This document shows, in pieces, positions 1-11,163 of a stretch of DNA of 64,000 bases; position 1 is the first letter of the stretch; the number at the start of each line of letters is the position of its first letter. Origin of the DNA: Beaufortia kweichowensis (Eukaryota > Chordata > Actinopteri > Cypriniformes > Gastromyzontidae); assembly GCA_019155185.1 (NCBI GenBank), contig CM032804.1:11938992-12002991 (forward strand), written 5' to 3'. The notes under the pieces are model-generated. The model was not told the origin of the DNA. It did not search any database and was given only the letters and a program-made list of their open reading frames with translations. The translations under genes and the position numbers were made by a program.

Positions 1-47
1 AATACATTCACACTTTAGGTTATAATAATCTTTTTATCTTTCTGCAG

Positions 48-214
48 AATGCTTCAGTCTGATACAGGCCTGCATGAGGAATAATCCAAAATCCGCGATT
101 GAACTGGCCAAGATGCTTGAGCACCAGTGGTTTCAGGTCACAAATGACCAGATTTCAGAGGTTTCGGGGCATTTCGAGGCAGCTGACATGGTGGCCAGTT
201 CAAGTGACAAGTGA
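48..214 (+). CDS. Last coding exon of an unidentified gene (partial)
   Basis: A good 3' splice site (ctgcag) at 42-47 opens an exon whose only long frame starts with two carried bases and runs 55 codons to TGA at 212-214. The encoded C-terminus begins CFSLIQACMRNNPKSAIEL, looks alpha-helical and ends in a Ser/Asp-rich tail (MVASSSDK). The other two frames stop quickly. The rest of the gene lies left of the window. I do not recognise the family and give no function. A GT donor (gtgagt) at 245 and an acceptor ending at 327 suggest an intron in the 3'UTR. AATAAA at 711-716 is a possible polyadenylation signal. Confidence 0.6.
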
Positions 215-710
215 GAAACAGAGGAGCTGGAAAATACTGACAATGTGAGTTTTTGTCCCTGCTCAGACATAAAAGAAATGGTTTATATCTATACTGACCT
301 TTTATGTGTTTTTTTGTTTGTTTACAGGTTTCAATTCTCCCACCAATGACCCTACTTAGTGCAAAGAAAAAAACTGGACAGTAACAGAGGTGACGTTTTG
401 TGCAGGAAATAATTTATTTATATTTACTATATTTATATAATCAGAATAACCAAATGTGCAACAAAAAAGAACCAAAGTTCGGGATTTCAAACACACTAAT
501 AACAGATTGTGTTCAACTAATAATCTTCTGTTATGAAATGTTATGAACAGTAGCTATGTTAATGACTCTCTTATTCCCGAGGTAACCAGAGACTACGCCA
601 GTTCAGGTGCCAACATCACATCAAGACCGTGGAGAGATGACGTCCAATCCAAAAACACCTGTGTAATATTTGAGCTATTCTTGTGCAAAAAAAAAGTGTG
701 CAATTAAAAT

Positions 711-716
711 AATAAA
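711..716 (+). terminator. Candidate polyadenylation signal of the leftmost gene
   Basis: AATAAA follows an AT-rich stretch about 500 bases after the stop codon at 212-214. It is the first canonical hexamer on this strand after the predicted 3'UTR exon starting at 328. Confidence 0.4.
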
Positions 717-719
717 TAT

Positions 720-1400
720 AATATACATTTGCATTTACGTTTATTTATTTATCATATGACACTTTTATCCAGTTTGCCAATTGCAATACAAAACTATATT
801 ACATAGTTTTAGGACTAGCTAGGGAAAGATAAGTTTTTTTTATTTAACAGACAAAAAAACTGAGGAAAAGAAAAAAAGCATTTGGAAGTTAATCAGGTGG
901 ATAAAGAACAGTTTTTATTTGTTTCTTAAAGGTCGTGATGCATTCAGCAGTTCAAGAAGCTAAATGGGTGAATGCTTTTGCGATTTGACCTCATTGTGAA
1001 GAGACAACCAAGCGTTGCTCATTTGTTCAGCATAGATGGCGGGAGGGGACGTAAACCTGTAGGAACGATTTGAGGTAAGAGGGTGAATTTTTAATGATTG
1101 TCCTGTATGCCAGCATCAAAGATTTAAATGTTAGTGATCGGCTAGAGGCAGGTCTTAGGCTGATTAAAGACCAGACGTGCCACTCCTTTCTGGATCATTT
1201 ACAGGGACTTGGTCATACTGGCTGGAAGGACAGCAAGGAGGGCATTGCTGTAGTCCAGTCTTGATATGACAAGAGCTTGGACTAGAAGTTGTGTAGCATG
1301 CTTCGACAGGAAAGGTCTGATTTACCTTCTGTTGTACAAGACATATCTGCATGACCAGGTTGTAGTTGCAATGTGCGTGGTGAATTTTATTGGTCATATA
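720..1400. repeat. Degenerate dispersed repeat-like segment
   Basis: The start resembles, in reverse orientation, the tail of a common fish short retroelement (a tggataaaag-type motif). The part around 1150-1400 reads like a mutated interspersed element found widely in fish genomes. Short open frames at 1164-1397 and 1266-1517 show no domain and overlap each other on opposite strands, so I do not call genes. The assignment rests on recognition by eye and needs a repeat-library search. Confidence 0.3.
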
Positions 1401-2986
1401 ACTGTAAGCATCAATGACGGACTCGGACTCAACGGACTCGTTGCTCTCAGAAAACTATGCACATGCATTTACGTAGGCAAATATCAGTGGTCTTTTTTTA
1501 AAGTATGTTGTAAGTGACCCACTTCCTGCTGCCAGTGGGTGGCGCTGTGACTGTAGCTCACAATATCTGCATCAACGTGATCAGCAGCTGCACTAAACAT
1601 AGATTAAGCTTGATCTAAATCATTTAAGATCTAAGACTCTTTCCCTTTCTTGCCATTAATATGCCTTGCCATGGCAACATCATTGGAGTTATCAAAAATC
1701 TTTTTGCTATTTAGCATCTTCAATGTCTTGGCATCATATTGACCAAGTTTAGTGCCAGTCGCATGGATCCTCTAGAAGGAATATTCATGCTTGTAATGTT
1801 ATAAGATTTAATGTCCTTTTTTCCTTTTTACTTACCATAAAGCAGTACAATAAAGTTGGTAAAAAAGACAGCGCAAGATCAACTTCCAATACCCGTCATT
1901 TGGCGTCTTTTAAAAAATCGTACATTGTATGTATACACATGTATGTAAAACATACATTTTATTTTTTAAGACATTCATCTGAGAAAATGTGTTGCTTGTA
2001 ATATAAACACCATTTACAAGAAACCCCTTTTACTGGAGTTGTACTGGTAAACATCGCGAAATAAATGAATTTGCAATGCACAAGTTCCAGTTTGATCAAT
2101 AAACCCAGGAGCATGTGGGTATTGAGGACTTTGAAGTTGTTTCACCAACATTCCTCTAGATGTCACTATTTAGACAATTGCCAGTCAACCACTTTCTATA
2201 TCACAAAAACAATAAAACAGGTGCAATGATGTTCAATGCTTTGACCGCAGCCCAGTTGGTTAATAAGTATGTGCTGGAGAACTAAAGTGTGCAGAGAATC
2301 TGACGATATGCATTTTGCTTGCGATATTCAGCTTTATATATGTGAATAAAGGTGAGAAAGTAGGGAGAAAACATCTGCGTCACAGTGGCTGAGAGTTTCG
2401 CCTTCTGATTTACTCATCGATACCCATCTCTTTCGATCACAGATGTCGGTCTTTTCTACAGAATGTAACAAGAACTTATGCCAGCGTACAAGCTTTGATC
2501 AATAATGCATGATTAATAATTTTAACTTTGTGTCCTCCAAGCTTATTAACAGCTTGCCACAGCTTCTCTTATAATGAATAATAACTGTAGATTACGCTTT
2601 AAGAGACAGAGTGTTTTTACATTGAGATTTTATTGTGAACAATAGTGAAATATAAACATTTTATGTCCAAAACATTTGTTTATACAACAACTACTTATAC
2701 ATTCATTTGGTCTGCAGGTTACATTCATTATATTCCTTAGTAGTAATGGTCAATATACAGAATTAGACCAGAGTTAAAAAGTTTAGACAACGATTCCTTC
2801 ATTCGTTCGTTCGTTCAGTTTACAAACAGTGCAAGGAAAATAATTATATTTTATTTATGAATAAATTACAGTCAAATGTTCACAGCTATTAACGTATGAA
2901 TAAATTAATCTAATCTAAATGAATAAATTTAATTAAAAGATAAAAGTTTCTAGATGTTGGTGTATTAATAAATTAAAGACAAAAGT
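1401..2986. other. Intergenic, AT-rich, no gene seen
   Basis: No frame with a recognisable domain or a coherent exon structure. At the right end, 2850-2990 is the probable 3'UTR of the minus-strand interferon-like gene. Read on the minus strand it contains several ATTTA motifs (AU-rich elements, as in unstable cytokine mRNAs) and an AATAAA at 2850-2855. Confidence 0.5.
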
Positions 2987-4049
2987 TCACAGTATTATAT
3001 GTCTTTTTCTAAAGAGTTTTTGAAAGTGGTCCATGACGCCCAAAATCTCATTGCGCACAATTTCCCATGCACACCTTCCGAAATTCTGAAAGAAAGAAAA
3101 AAAACCTAAAGATTAATAAAGAATGAATAAATAACTTTTGAGTTATTCTTTAATATAATAAGACCAATAAACATGCTACAGTGGAGCTACAGTCTCTTAC
3201 CCCCCGTGTGAGAAATTGATCGAGATTCTCAAAGTTTTTGACCAACGTCTCAAATTCAGAGCCCACAACCGGCATCTGGATATTAAGGATATAATTATAT
3301 AATTAATAACAGTCGTAATGTATCGAATTTGAGGGAAAAAGATGATGTCATAACTTACGGAGTTCTCATATGTTTTTTGTCTGCAGGTGGAGGAGCGCCC
3401 TTAAATCAAAGAGCACAGAGGAATCCCAGTGGCTGTGGTTGTTCTTAAAGATCTCAAAGGCATGTTTAAATGAAATCTTCAGTGCTGGAAGTATTTCCTG
3501 CCCCTGCTTTCAAAAAGAGAATCATTATCAAGCATTTACAGGATGAAAAACCATAATAGGGTCAGATCTCTGAACCTTTCTCTATAACCCCATCATATAC
3601 GGGAACATTTGATACATTTTAATTGTATATTAAATAGTACATACAATATAATGAATATTAATACTAAAACGAACTAACATTAAAGGGTATTCTGCTCGGC
3701 TAGTGTGACCTTTGAGGAGCCCTTAAATAATACCAGGAGATTGTTTTTATTTTTATATTGACAAACAAATCAAGTTTCTTTGATTTACTTAAAATACCGC
3801 TGTATTTACATGGACTGGAATTCGGATCCCTAAAAGGATTTAACCTGCTCCATGTCTTCATATTTTGGTGTCTACCTTTTTTGGAAGAGTCGAAGTGAGG
3901 TCAAAAGAGGTTTTTCCCACCTCCCTTGGGCATTTCTTTGGACCCTGTGGGGGACAAAGAGTATTTTTAGTGGATAGGATGTGTTTCACTTGTATAAATA
4001 ATTCTGATAATTCATGTAAAATGCTGTGATTGATACAAAATGACATACT

Positions 4050-4130
<81 letters not shown>

Positions 4131-4255
4131 CTTACCAGTGCATGAAGAAGTCTGATTGTTTTATTTAAATTAAAAAGCCTTTCCTCTCTCCTAAGCGACT
4201 CTGCAAACAAGGTCGAGAAAGTAATGAAGCACAGAAAACACAATGAAGTTTTCAT
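2987..4255 (-). CDS. Type I interferon-like cytokine gene, five exons, disrupted by one extra base
   Basis: Coding exons on the minus strand are 4255-4136, 3944-3876, 3503-3359, 3275-3201 and 3085-2987, all with GT-AG ends. Exons 1, 2, 4 and 5 are multiples of three (120, 69, 75, 99), fitting the five-exon, phase-0 plan of teleost type I interferons. Exon 1 encodes a hydrophobic signal peptide beginning MKTSLCFLCF. Exon 3 has the family-like segment FEIFKNNHSHWDSS and ends near LLHLQT. Exon 5 carries CAWEIVRNEIL, the family hallmark. One cysteine in exon 2 (KKCPRE) and the CAWE cysteine could form the conserved disulfide. NKT and NHS are possible glycosylation sites. Exon 3 is 145 nt, one too many, and reads into TGA at 3368-3366 after 108 residues. 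Removing one base would give about 168 residues, normal for the family. The ATG at 4255 is preferred over an in-frame ATG at 4312 because a TATA box lies at 4321-4329. Either a pseudogene or an assembly error. Confidence 0.75.
4051..4130. repeat. (GATA)n microsatellite
   Basis: About 20 uninterrupted tagatagata-type tetranucleotide units. It lies in intron 1 of the interferon-like gene and starts only a few bases beyond that gene's exon 1 donor. Confidence 0.95.
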
Positions 4256-4320
4256 GACCGTTTTGTAGTGATGCTGTGTTAAGTTAACGAAATATGAACA
4301 AGTTAATGTCAAGCCACTGA

Positions 4321-4329
4321 CTATATAGG
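4321..4329 (-). promoter_or_regulatory. TATA box of the interferon-like gene
   Basis: Read on the minus strand this is CCTATATAG, 66-74 nt upstream of the ATG at 4255. It would place transcription start near 4295, giving a short 5'UTR and excluding the in-frame ATG at 4312. Confidence 0.55.
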
Positions 4330-4477
4330 CTCCAAAACAATTACCTCACCAAATTTGCATTCCATTTAACAGGTGTACAGCGGGCGGGAAGCCCAGCATT
4401 ATTAGGAAAGTTTCTGTCATCTCATGTTAAAAACACACTAGTGAGATATTGCCTCAGCAATTCACTTAAGTCCAACT

Positions 4478-4487
4478 GGGACTTTCA
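4478..4487 (+). promoter_or_regulatory. NF-kB-like site upstream of the interferon-like gene
   Basis: GGGACTTTCA matches the classical kappaB decamer at nine of ten bases. It lies about 220 bp upstream of the interferon ATG, where a virus-inducible promoter would need it. Function is inferred. Confidence 0.45.
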
Positions 4488-4529
4488 TAAGCAGTTCACA
4501 AAAAGTTAAACATATAAGATTATTGGATT

Positions 4530-4534
4530 TAAAA

Positions 4535-4570
<36 letters not shown>

Positions 4571-4582
4571 ATTATTATTATT
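4530..4582. repeat. (AT)n and (ATT)n simple repeats
   Basis: A run of at dinucleotides followed by att trinucleotides, lying between the NF-kB-like site and the IRF element upstream of the interferon-like gene. Confidence 0.9.
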
Positions 4583-4687
4583 CCATATATATATTAAGTA
4601 AAATATATTCAATCGTTGTGTATGGTGATGTCATAATTTGGCGGTGGTAATTCCGCCTTGTTTCCGGTGTTGTTTAAATGACAAAGC

Positions 4688-4704
4688 TTTTCATTTTCAC
4701 TTTC
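4688..4704 (-). promoter_or_regulatory. IRF/ISRE element upstream of the interferon-like gene
   Basis: On the minus strand this reads GAAAGTGAAAATGAAA, three GAAA cores with 2-nt spacers, which fits the consensus for interferon regulatory factors (PRD/ISRE type). It lies about 430 bp upstream of the interferon ATG and in the gene's orientation. Confidence 0.55.
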
Positions 4705-4735
4705 GTGCTCTCTAGTAATGTAAAACTCCTTCAGG

Positions 4736-4781
4736 AATTTCGCTAGCAGGAAAAAAAAAAAAAAAAAATTTCGCTAGCAGG
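4736..4781 (+). mobile_element. Poly(A)-only retro-insertion with 15-bp target-site duplication
   Basis: The 15-mer AATTTCGCTAGCAGG occurs at 4736-4750 and again, perfectly, at 4767-4781. Only 16 adenines separate the copies. This is the footprint expected when LINE machinery primes on poly(A) RNA and aborts after copying the tail. Confidence 0.6.
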
Positions 4782-7090
4782 ATGACGCAATCAAGATGGT
4801 GGCTTTGTTGTCATTCAGGAACAAGAAAATAGGTTTTGGTTGTAAAGGAGGAGTGTCCGTAGGAGTGTTCAAGTTAGTACTGTCTTTATAATCTCCTACT
4901 ATGCGTGCGATAGTGACTGTCACACATTACGTCATTCTTAAATAAAAAAAAAGTTTAAATAAATAACAATATAAAAAGTAATCAGTCATGGCCTTTAATA
5001 TGTGATCAAACTCTTTAGAGGGCAGTATTGATTGAGAGTGTGAATGGGCTTGCCTTGATTACGTTTTTGCTAATAAATCTGGACCAAGAAAAATGCACCT
5101 GCTGATTTTAATTATGTGCTTTTCATTTAAACTCAGATGGATTAAATAAGTGTTCTTGTACTATACTTATTTATTATCATTTCATTTAACATATTTAAAT
5201 ATCCACGTTAATTGACAGAGTGAACATGCTTTCAACTTGGTTTCACAATCATGTTCACCCATTTGAACAGTGACACAAATGCTCCGTCGGTAGGGGGCAG
5301 CACAACACCACTATCATGAAACCACGACGTAATAAATTTCAGACGAGGTATGTGCGCGTTTTATTATTTTTCCTTTGACAAGTGTAATGTGTTTAAAATG
5401 TTTAGCCATGTGTTTTTCGATCATCTAAACGTGCATTGATTGTATAGTGATACCATTTTCAACATTATCTGCTACAGAAGTAATGTTGTTTTGCTCATTC
5501 CAACTCCGTGTAAATTAATGTGGTTGTAAATTGTAACAGTTCATGTAGTGAACTCTCCTCTTCTGTTTGCTTGATTTTGGTGTTCTTGAAATGAAATTTT
5601 CTGATATGTTAGACACTTGAAATGTAGTTGTGCTCAGTATATTGGAACGGGGAATTGCACACTTTGTGAAACGTGTCTCCTTGACATTTCCAAAACAGTG
5701 TCTGCCATACAACCTCAAAGGGCAAAATTCCTTGTTCACAGATTACTAAGACGTGTCCCTACTTGTTTGAGAGAAACTTTGCATACCACCTGTCTTGGAG
5801 ATATAGCTGTACATCCTGTAATATGCACAATCCAAAGTTCACACTACCCCCTCACACACATAAACACACTACCTGTTCTTCAATCTGAACTGTGTCTGAG
5901 GTAAGAGCATGTGAATCCTCGGCAGGAAATGAGATAGTTTGAGAATAGGAAACTTTATGTGCCTTAGCTCACTGAACAGGAAAGAGAGGGTTTCCTTCCA
6001 GAGGATGTAGCAGACGGGGGACTGCAGAGAGAGAGAGACAGAGATATGTGTGGTGTTAATCTGCTGCCTTTATTTGCCTTTTGAACTGCTGTTTAGCAGA
6101 ATCTGGAGCTCTCTTAGAACTTATAACATCATTAACGCTCACGTTAAACCTGTCCACTAATTTTAGGACAGTACAGGGTCTAAAACTTATTTAGAAAAGT
6201 GCATCATTATGAAATATTAAGGACAATATTAAGGAAAAACTAAGTAAGCTGCATTTGTTAGTGACTGTCCTCAAGTCATGCTGGATCATTTAACATATGA
6301 CATGCTTTGTTCCTCATTAAATAAATAATGTTAAACAAAGGAAGTTTTTATGGCTACAGCTGATTCATCTTTCTATCCTAATAAAACATAATTTCCACCT
6401 TATATTCCAGGAAAATACAATATATTCCAAAAGGGAGAAACGGGACATCACTCAAAGTACAGAGTCCATTTTGCCCCACCCAGAAAACATACTCATGGTT
6501 TTTGTTGCAGGGGTGGGGCTTGTTGTACAACTCCCAAATGTGAGGTTTAGAAGTAACCTGTCGTTTCCTGGTTCCTCCTCAGTTCAGTGAAGGTCAGATA
6601 TCTTCAAGCAGTTATATTTAGTGGTTTGTTTTTGTGCAGACTAAAAGTGATCAGAGGTTTTGCAAACTGAAAGGGAGGAAAGAAACCACCAGAGCCCAAA
6701 TGGGTGTGAATCAACCACTGTGTGTTATTCATAGAAGCTGGATGGAGAACTCCCATCAGCAAGAACTGATGTTTCTCATTATAATTGACATACACGAGAA
6801 TATATTTACGAAACAAATTTGACTCTTCTCTTGGCCTTTGACTAAAGCACTCATTCCTGAGTCCAATAGTTCTAGTTTGCTTAGTTTAATTGGTTTATTG
6901 CTTGTACTAGATATATGAGCCTCATGTGTGTTCATGTGATTTTACAGGGCAGATGACAGCATGTCTTCCTGTTTGCAGGTAAGAAAATTATTTATCAAGT
7001 TATACTCTGTTTAACTGGATTCACCATGACTATTTTCACAATTACCTGGTATGTTGATGAGCTTGCATGATGCGGTGGTGGTTTAAAAGA
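4782..7090. other. Intergenic, no convincing gene
   Basis: Short frames here (for example 5617-5904 and 6634-6822 on the plus strand) have no domain, no paired splice sites and overlap frames on the other strand. TAGGGGGCAG at 5291-5300 resembles a CTCF core. Nothing else is supported. Confidence 0.5.
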
Positions 7091-7104
7091 AATCATAAAA
7101 GAAA

Positions 7105-7282
<178 letters not shown>

Positions 7283-7439
7283 TGTTGCTAACTGTCTCAC
7301 TCTACTAAAAAGCTGTGATGTGAGTGCTGGAACAGGAAATGAATGCAGACAGTGGAGGCAGGCAAGCTGAAACTGGCACAAAGCTTTAGCGTGTATACAC
7401 ACCCACATCAAGCACACACATACACACACGGACGTACAC

Positions 7440-7649
7440 CGACCCTGAGTGACAACTATCACTGGAACCTTGAGCTACAGGTGGAACAACAAAGTACTGG
7501 TGACTGAAGACCGATGCCTTCCTGAGACATTAGAAAGCCTGTGTTTCTACAAAAGGAAATTTTAAGTTTTAAGAAAACCAGAAGACGGATTCTACAAATG
7601 CAACTTGAACAAAAAGAGAGAGGATGACGCTCCAGTCCCCATTCAACAG
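7440..7649 (+). promoter_or_regulatory. Candidate 5' noncoding exon of ARHGAP27 with an upstream ORF
   Basis: A possible exon ends at 7649 with a strong donor (ACAG then gtaaat). Its ATG at 7624 (ATGACGCTCCAGTCC) would, if spliced to the acceptor at 11092, read on for 15 codons and stop at TGA before the ARHGAP27 start at 11164. That would make it a short upstream ORF. Only the donor and reading frame support this, and no transcript data are available. Confidence 0.3.
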
Positions 7650-9927
7650 GTAAATTTTTCTTTGAAATTCTTTGAATTGGGATACTTCATAACTGTGCGT
7701 AGTTATTTTTTAAGACAATTGTATGAGTGTTTCCCATTTTAAGCCATCTGTTTGAAATACCCACAACTACTACCTTCCTTTTTTGTGTTGCTGCGTGACA
7801 AACAGCTGTCTGCCCTCATAAACTTGTTGCAGTTTTAATACAGAAGCAATACTGCTTTAAAACCGCAGTAAACAATCTTATTTTTAGCAGTAAATCAGTG
7901 CATATTGTAAAGAGTCTTGATTGTCAAGTTTTATGTGCTCAAAGCAATGGTATTGTTTAGTATGGGTGTCACATGTTGATCATTCTGAATGCAACAGACA
8001 ACAAGGTGACGTGAAGAATGAAGAAAGTTTTGTCATATCAGGATCGCTGTCACTCTGTGTCCTTGGATAGATCGCTCTTAAAATCTGGTAATTCAGGTTC
8101 GTAAGGATGCTGTGAGGAAAGATGAGATGGTTGAGTTTGTATGTAGTCAGATTGTATTAATACAAGATCCTATGGGATTATTCGTTATTTTGTATTTACA
8201 GATTGTTTTACATCTTGGTTGTGTATAGACTTCACAGAGCGCGAGAGTGCTCTTACTGCATTCCTGAGGTGACTGGGCTGGTGGGTGTGGAGAAAACTGG
8301 AACACCACAGATCTGGTCCAGCTCTCCGAGTACACGGCACATTCCAGGGAGGATCTCATTTCTCCCTGAAGCCGTTGCTCCGTGCACGCCACCAATACGG
8401 CCACTGAGGTCACTGCTTTGTTTGGGCTTCAATCTAAATGCACAGGAGGTTTTATTTGGAATCTGCATTTGCATCTGAGATTAGGTGGCATAATGTAAGA
8501 CAAAAATAGAAGTTTAGCTATGGTTTACTCATCCCAAACCTGTATGGTTTTCGTTCTCTGTGGAAAACAAAAGAAGATGTTCCTCTTCATTCAACAAACA
8601 TGAATTGTTATTTATATGTCAAGCTACAACAAATACAAAATGATGATATGATAGGTGTGTGTGTGATGAACAGACTAAAATAACTTTGCCCTTACAGCAA
8701 CAGCTGCCGTTCGCACTTGTTCAAACCCGGTGCAAACATGTTCAAGATGATTCTAGCAGAAATTTGATTTGGAGACATTCATTTCAACATGTAATGACTT
8801 AAAGTCAAGTCTGTTCTCCACAGCAGGCTATTACAAGCTGTTTGGATCTATCATTCTTTCAATTTTGCATATAAAGTACAGAGTAACAGGACATTCAACA
8901 AAGGAGGGGTTTCCTTTGAGCTTTAACAATGTATTTTGGTTGTACGTAAGATGTACATAATGGATGTTAAAGACCTTGAAGGTAAAATGAAAAGTCAGGA
9001 CGGCTCAAACTGAATTTTAAAAGTGTCCGGGTCGCAGGGGTGAGTGAACACATCACATCCAGACCCGTTTCTCCCCTGTCGTGAACATCCTGTGAAAGAA
9101 CCAGACAGCACAGCAAGGTCAAAGCAAGCCGGGCTACAAAAAACAAGGGGTTTCCGTGTTTAAACAGTGCTTGAATGGGAACGGCCTCCTCCAATTGTTC
9201 TACGCTTGCGGTCATTTTCATCTGGAAGGACACCCCCTCCCTCCAAATACAGCATGTGCAGATTCCAAGGTGATTTTTTTTTTTTACAAACCGCTTCGAC
9301 ATGATGAATCACGTAGTGTTTGTCATATTTGCACTGCTGCTGTTTGACACAAGGGAGCGTCACCCAAGGGTTCAAAAGTTGTCAGACAGGTTGTGGTTCT
9401 ACTTTTGAAAAACGTTTGTGCACTGTTTGTGAGATACATTATTTAACTCACCAGTCTGAGATCCAGGTTGTCAGAACTGCATATCAGTGTAAAGATTTGT
9501 CAGAATTGCATGTGTAGCAGTGCTTTGCACGTTGTGTAAGTCAGTGCCGGTGCCGTCCCTCATTGCCTTGCTGTAGACATGTCTTCACCTGTTTAAAAAC
9601 AATTTTGTTGTTTCAGCATGTAACCGATAAAGTCTACTGCAGACAACAAGAGGTTTTTTTCTTTGAATTTGACTTATTTTTGTTGTTAGACAACAGTAGT
9701 TGTGAAAACCTGTTTGAAAAGCATGGTTCAGGATTAAAAACAACAGCAATATATGATGTGACAAAGAATTGATGTATTGTGACATGTATTGTTTATTTTC
9801 AGAATGGTGCTTTAAAATATTGCAAATATACAAGTATACAGTTAAATATAATTGTATAAGTAGTACCATATAGATTAGATCAGTGGACAACAAGTTTTAC
9901 CATCGGGGTTATGGTGTTGTTGACTGC

Positions 9928-9980
<53 letters not shown>

Positions 9981-10046
9981 GGTTATGGTGTTGTTGACTC
10001 TCAACTCTCTCTCTCTCTCTCTCTCCTCTCTCCCTCCTCTCCCTCA

Positions 10047-10088
<42 letters not shown>

Positions 10089-11092
10089 TTTAGACAAGCA
10101 AAAGGAAGGAAGTGTTTTAAAAAGAGCTACCACAAAACCAACTTTTAACAACACCAAGTGAAACTTGGTCATGATGTAATAAACAAAACAAAAGTGATTT
10201 CATATTTGCATTATAGAATGTGAAACTGCAACACCAGTGACAGTGGTTTTATTACTAAGCCATGAGACCATCTGTCTTTTGTAGCATATTTTAGAAAATA
10301 TTATATATTTATATAAATATTTTATATTAAATATTATATAATATACTTATATTATATATAAGTCGTAAACTTCTGTTAATCTGTTAATATAATCCTTTCA
10401 ACTTTTTTATAAAATGCAAATTATATAAAAAATTGTATTAAATGGTTCAGTGACTTATCTAGGAAAAACCTTGATTGGCTTTGGAGGTCACACTAGACTG
10501 CTTGCTCCAGGTCATTGATCAGAACTACAATACAGCATTTTAAAGTCTTAAATTAAAGGATAAAACCAGTTGTTGCCACAAGGTGTGGTTTAGAGATATC
10601 CCCAGTTAAATTCAAATCTTTTAGAGCTCTTGCAATGGGGTATTGTGAAGAGATTTTAACTTGAAACATTGGTTGTCATCTTATGGTGGGAATAAATTCT
10701 GTTGCATGTAATTCTAAAAGAATATCTTTCACTGATAACTTAAAGAATATTTATTGATATTTTTGATTAAAAAAATATCTTTTGGTACAAGACTAAGGTA
10801 AAAGTGATGTAATGGTAACATGTTTATAGAAGTGTAGAGATAACGTGCAAAAAAGCAGCTGATTGGTCTATAATTTTGGTAAAACCAGGTAAAGTCAAAG
10901 GTCATGAACAAAGATTATGAACAGCTGGACCGATTTAGCCAGAGTAGCTTTGTGATTTTGTATTCATAAAGCATGTTCTCTGTGCGTAATGCTGAATAAA
11001 AACTCCTTCCATGTTTTTGTTTTCATCCAGTAATCTGTGTCTTGAACTCGCTTATTGCTTTCATAATCCCTTCATTTGTTCTCTACCCTCCA
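7650..11092. other. Upstream or intronic region before the ARHGAP27 coding start
   Basis: No coherent coding exon. It holds a compound CT repeat near 9.9-10.1 kb and AT-rich palindromic tracts near 10.29-10.37 kb. The acceptor ctccag at 11087-11092 ends the region. Confidence 0.45.
9903..10085. repeat. Compound (CT)n with a duplicated unique flank
   Basis: Two CT tracts (about 9932-9978 and 10007-10085) are each preceded by the same roughly 20-bp unique stretch, CGGGGTTATGGTGTTGTTGA, at about 9904 and 9978. The repeat and its left flank have therefore been duplicated together. Confidence 0.85.
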
Positions 11093-11163
11093 GGAGGCCG
11101 TTTGCTGAGCCTTGATTCCTGCATGTCAGGTGACCCTCTTCCCTTAAGGAGTGTAAGGCATAA

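Noticed and set aside
5617..5904. 95-codon Cys-rich frame
   Set aside because: No signal peptide, domain or splice context; overlapped by an equally long frame on the other strand.
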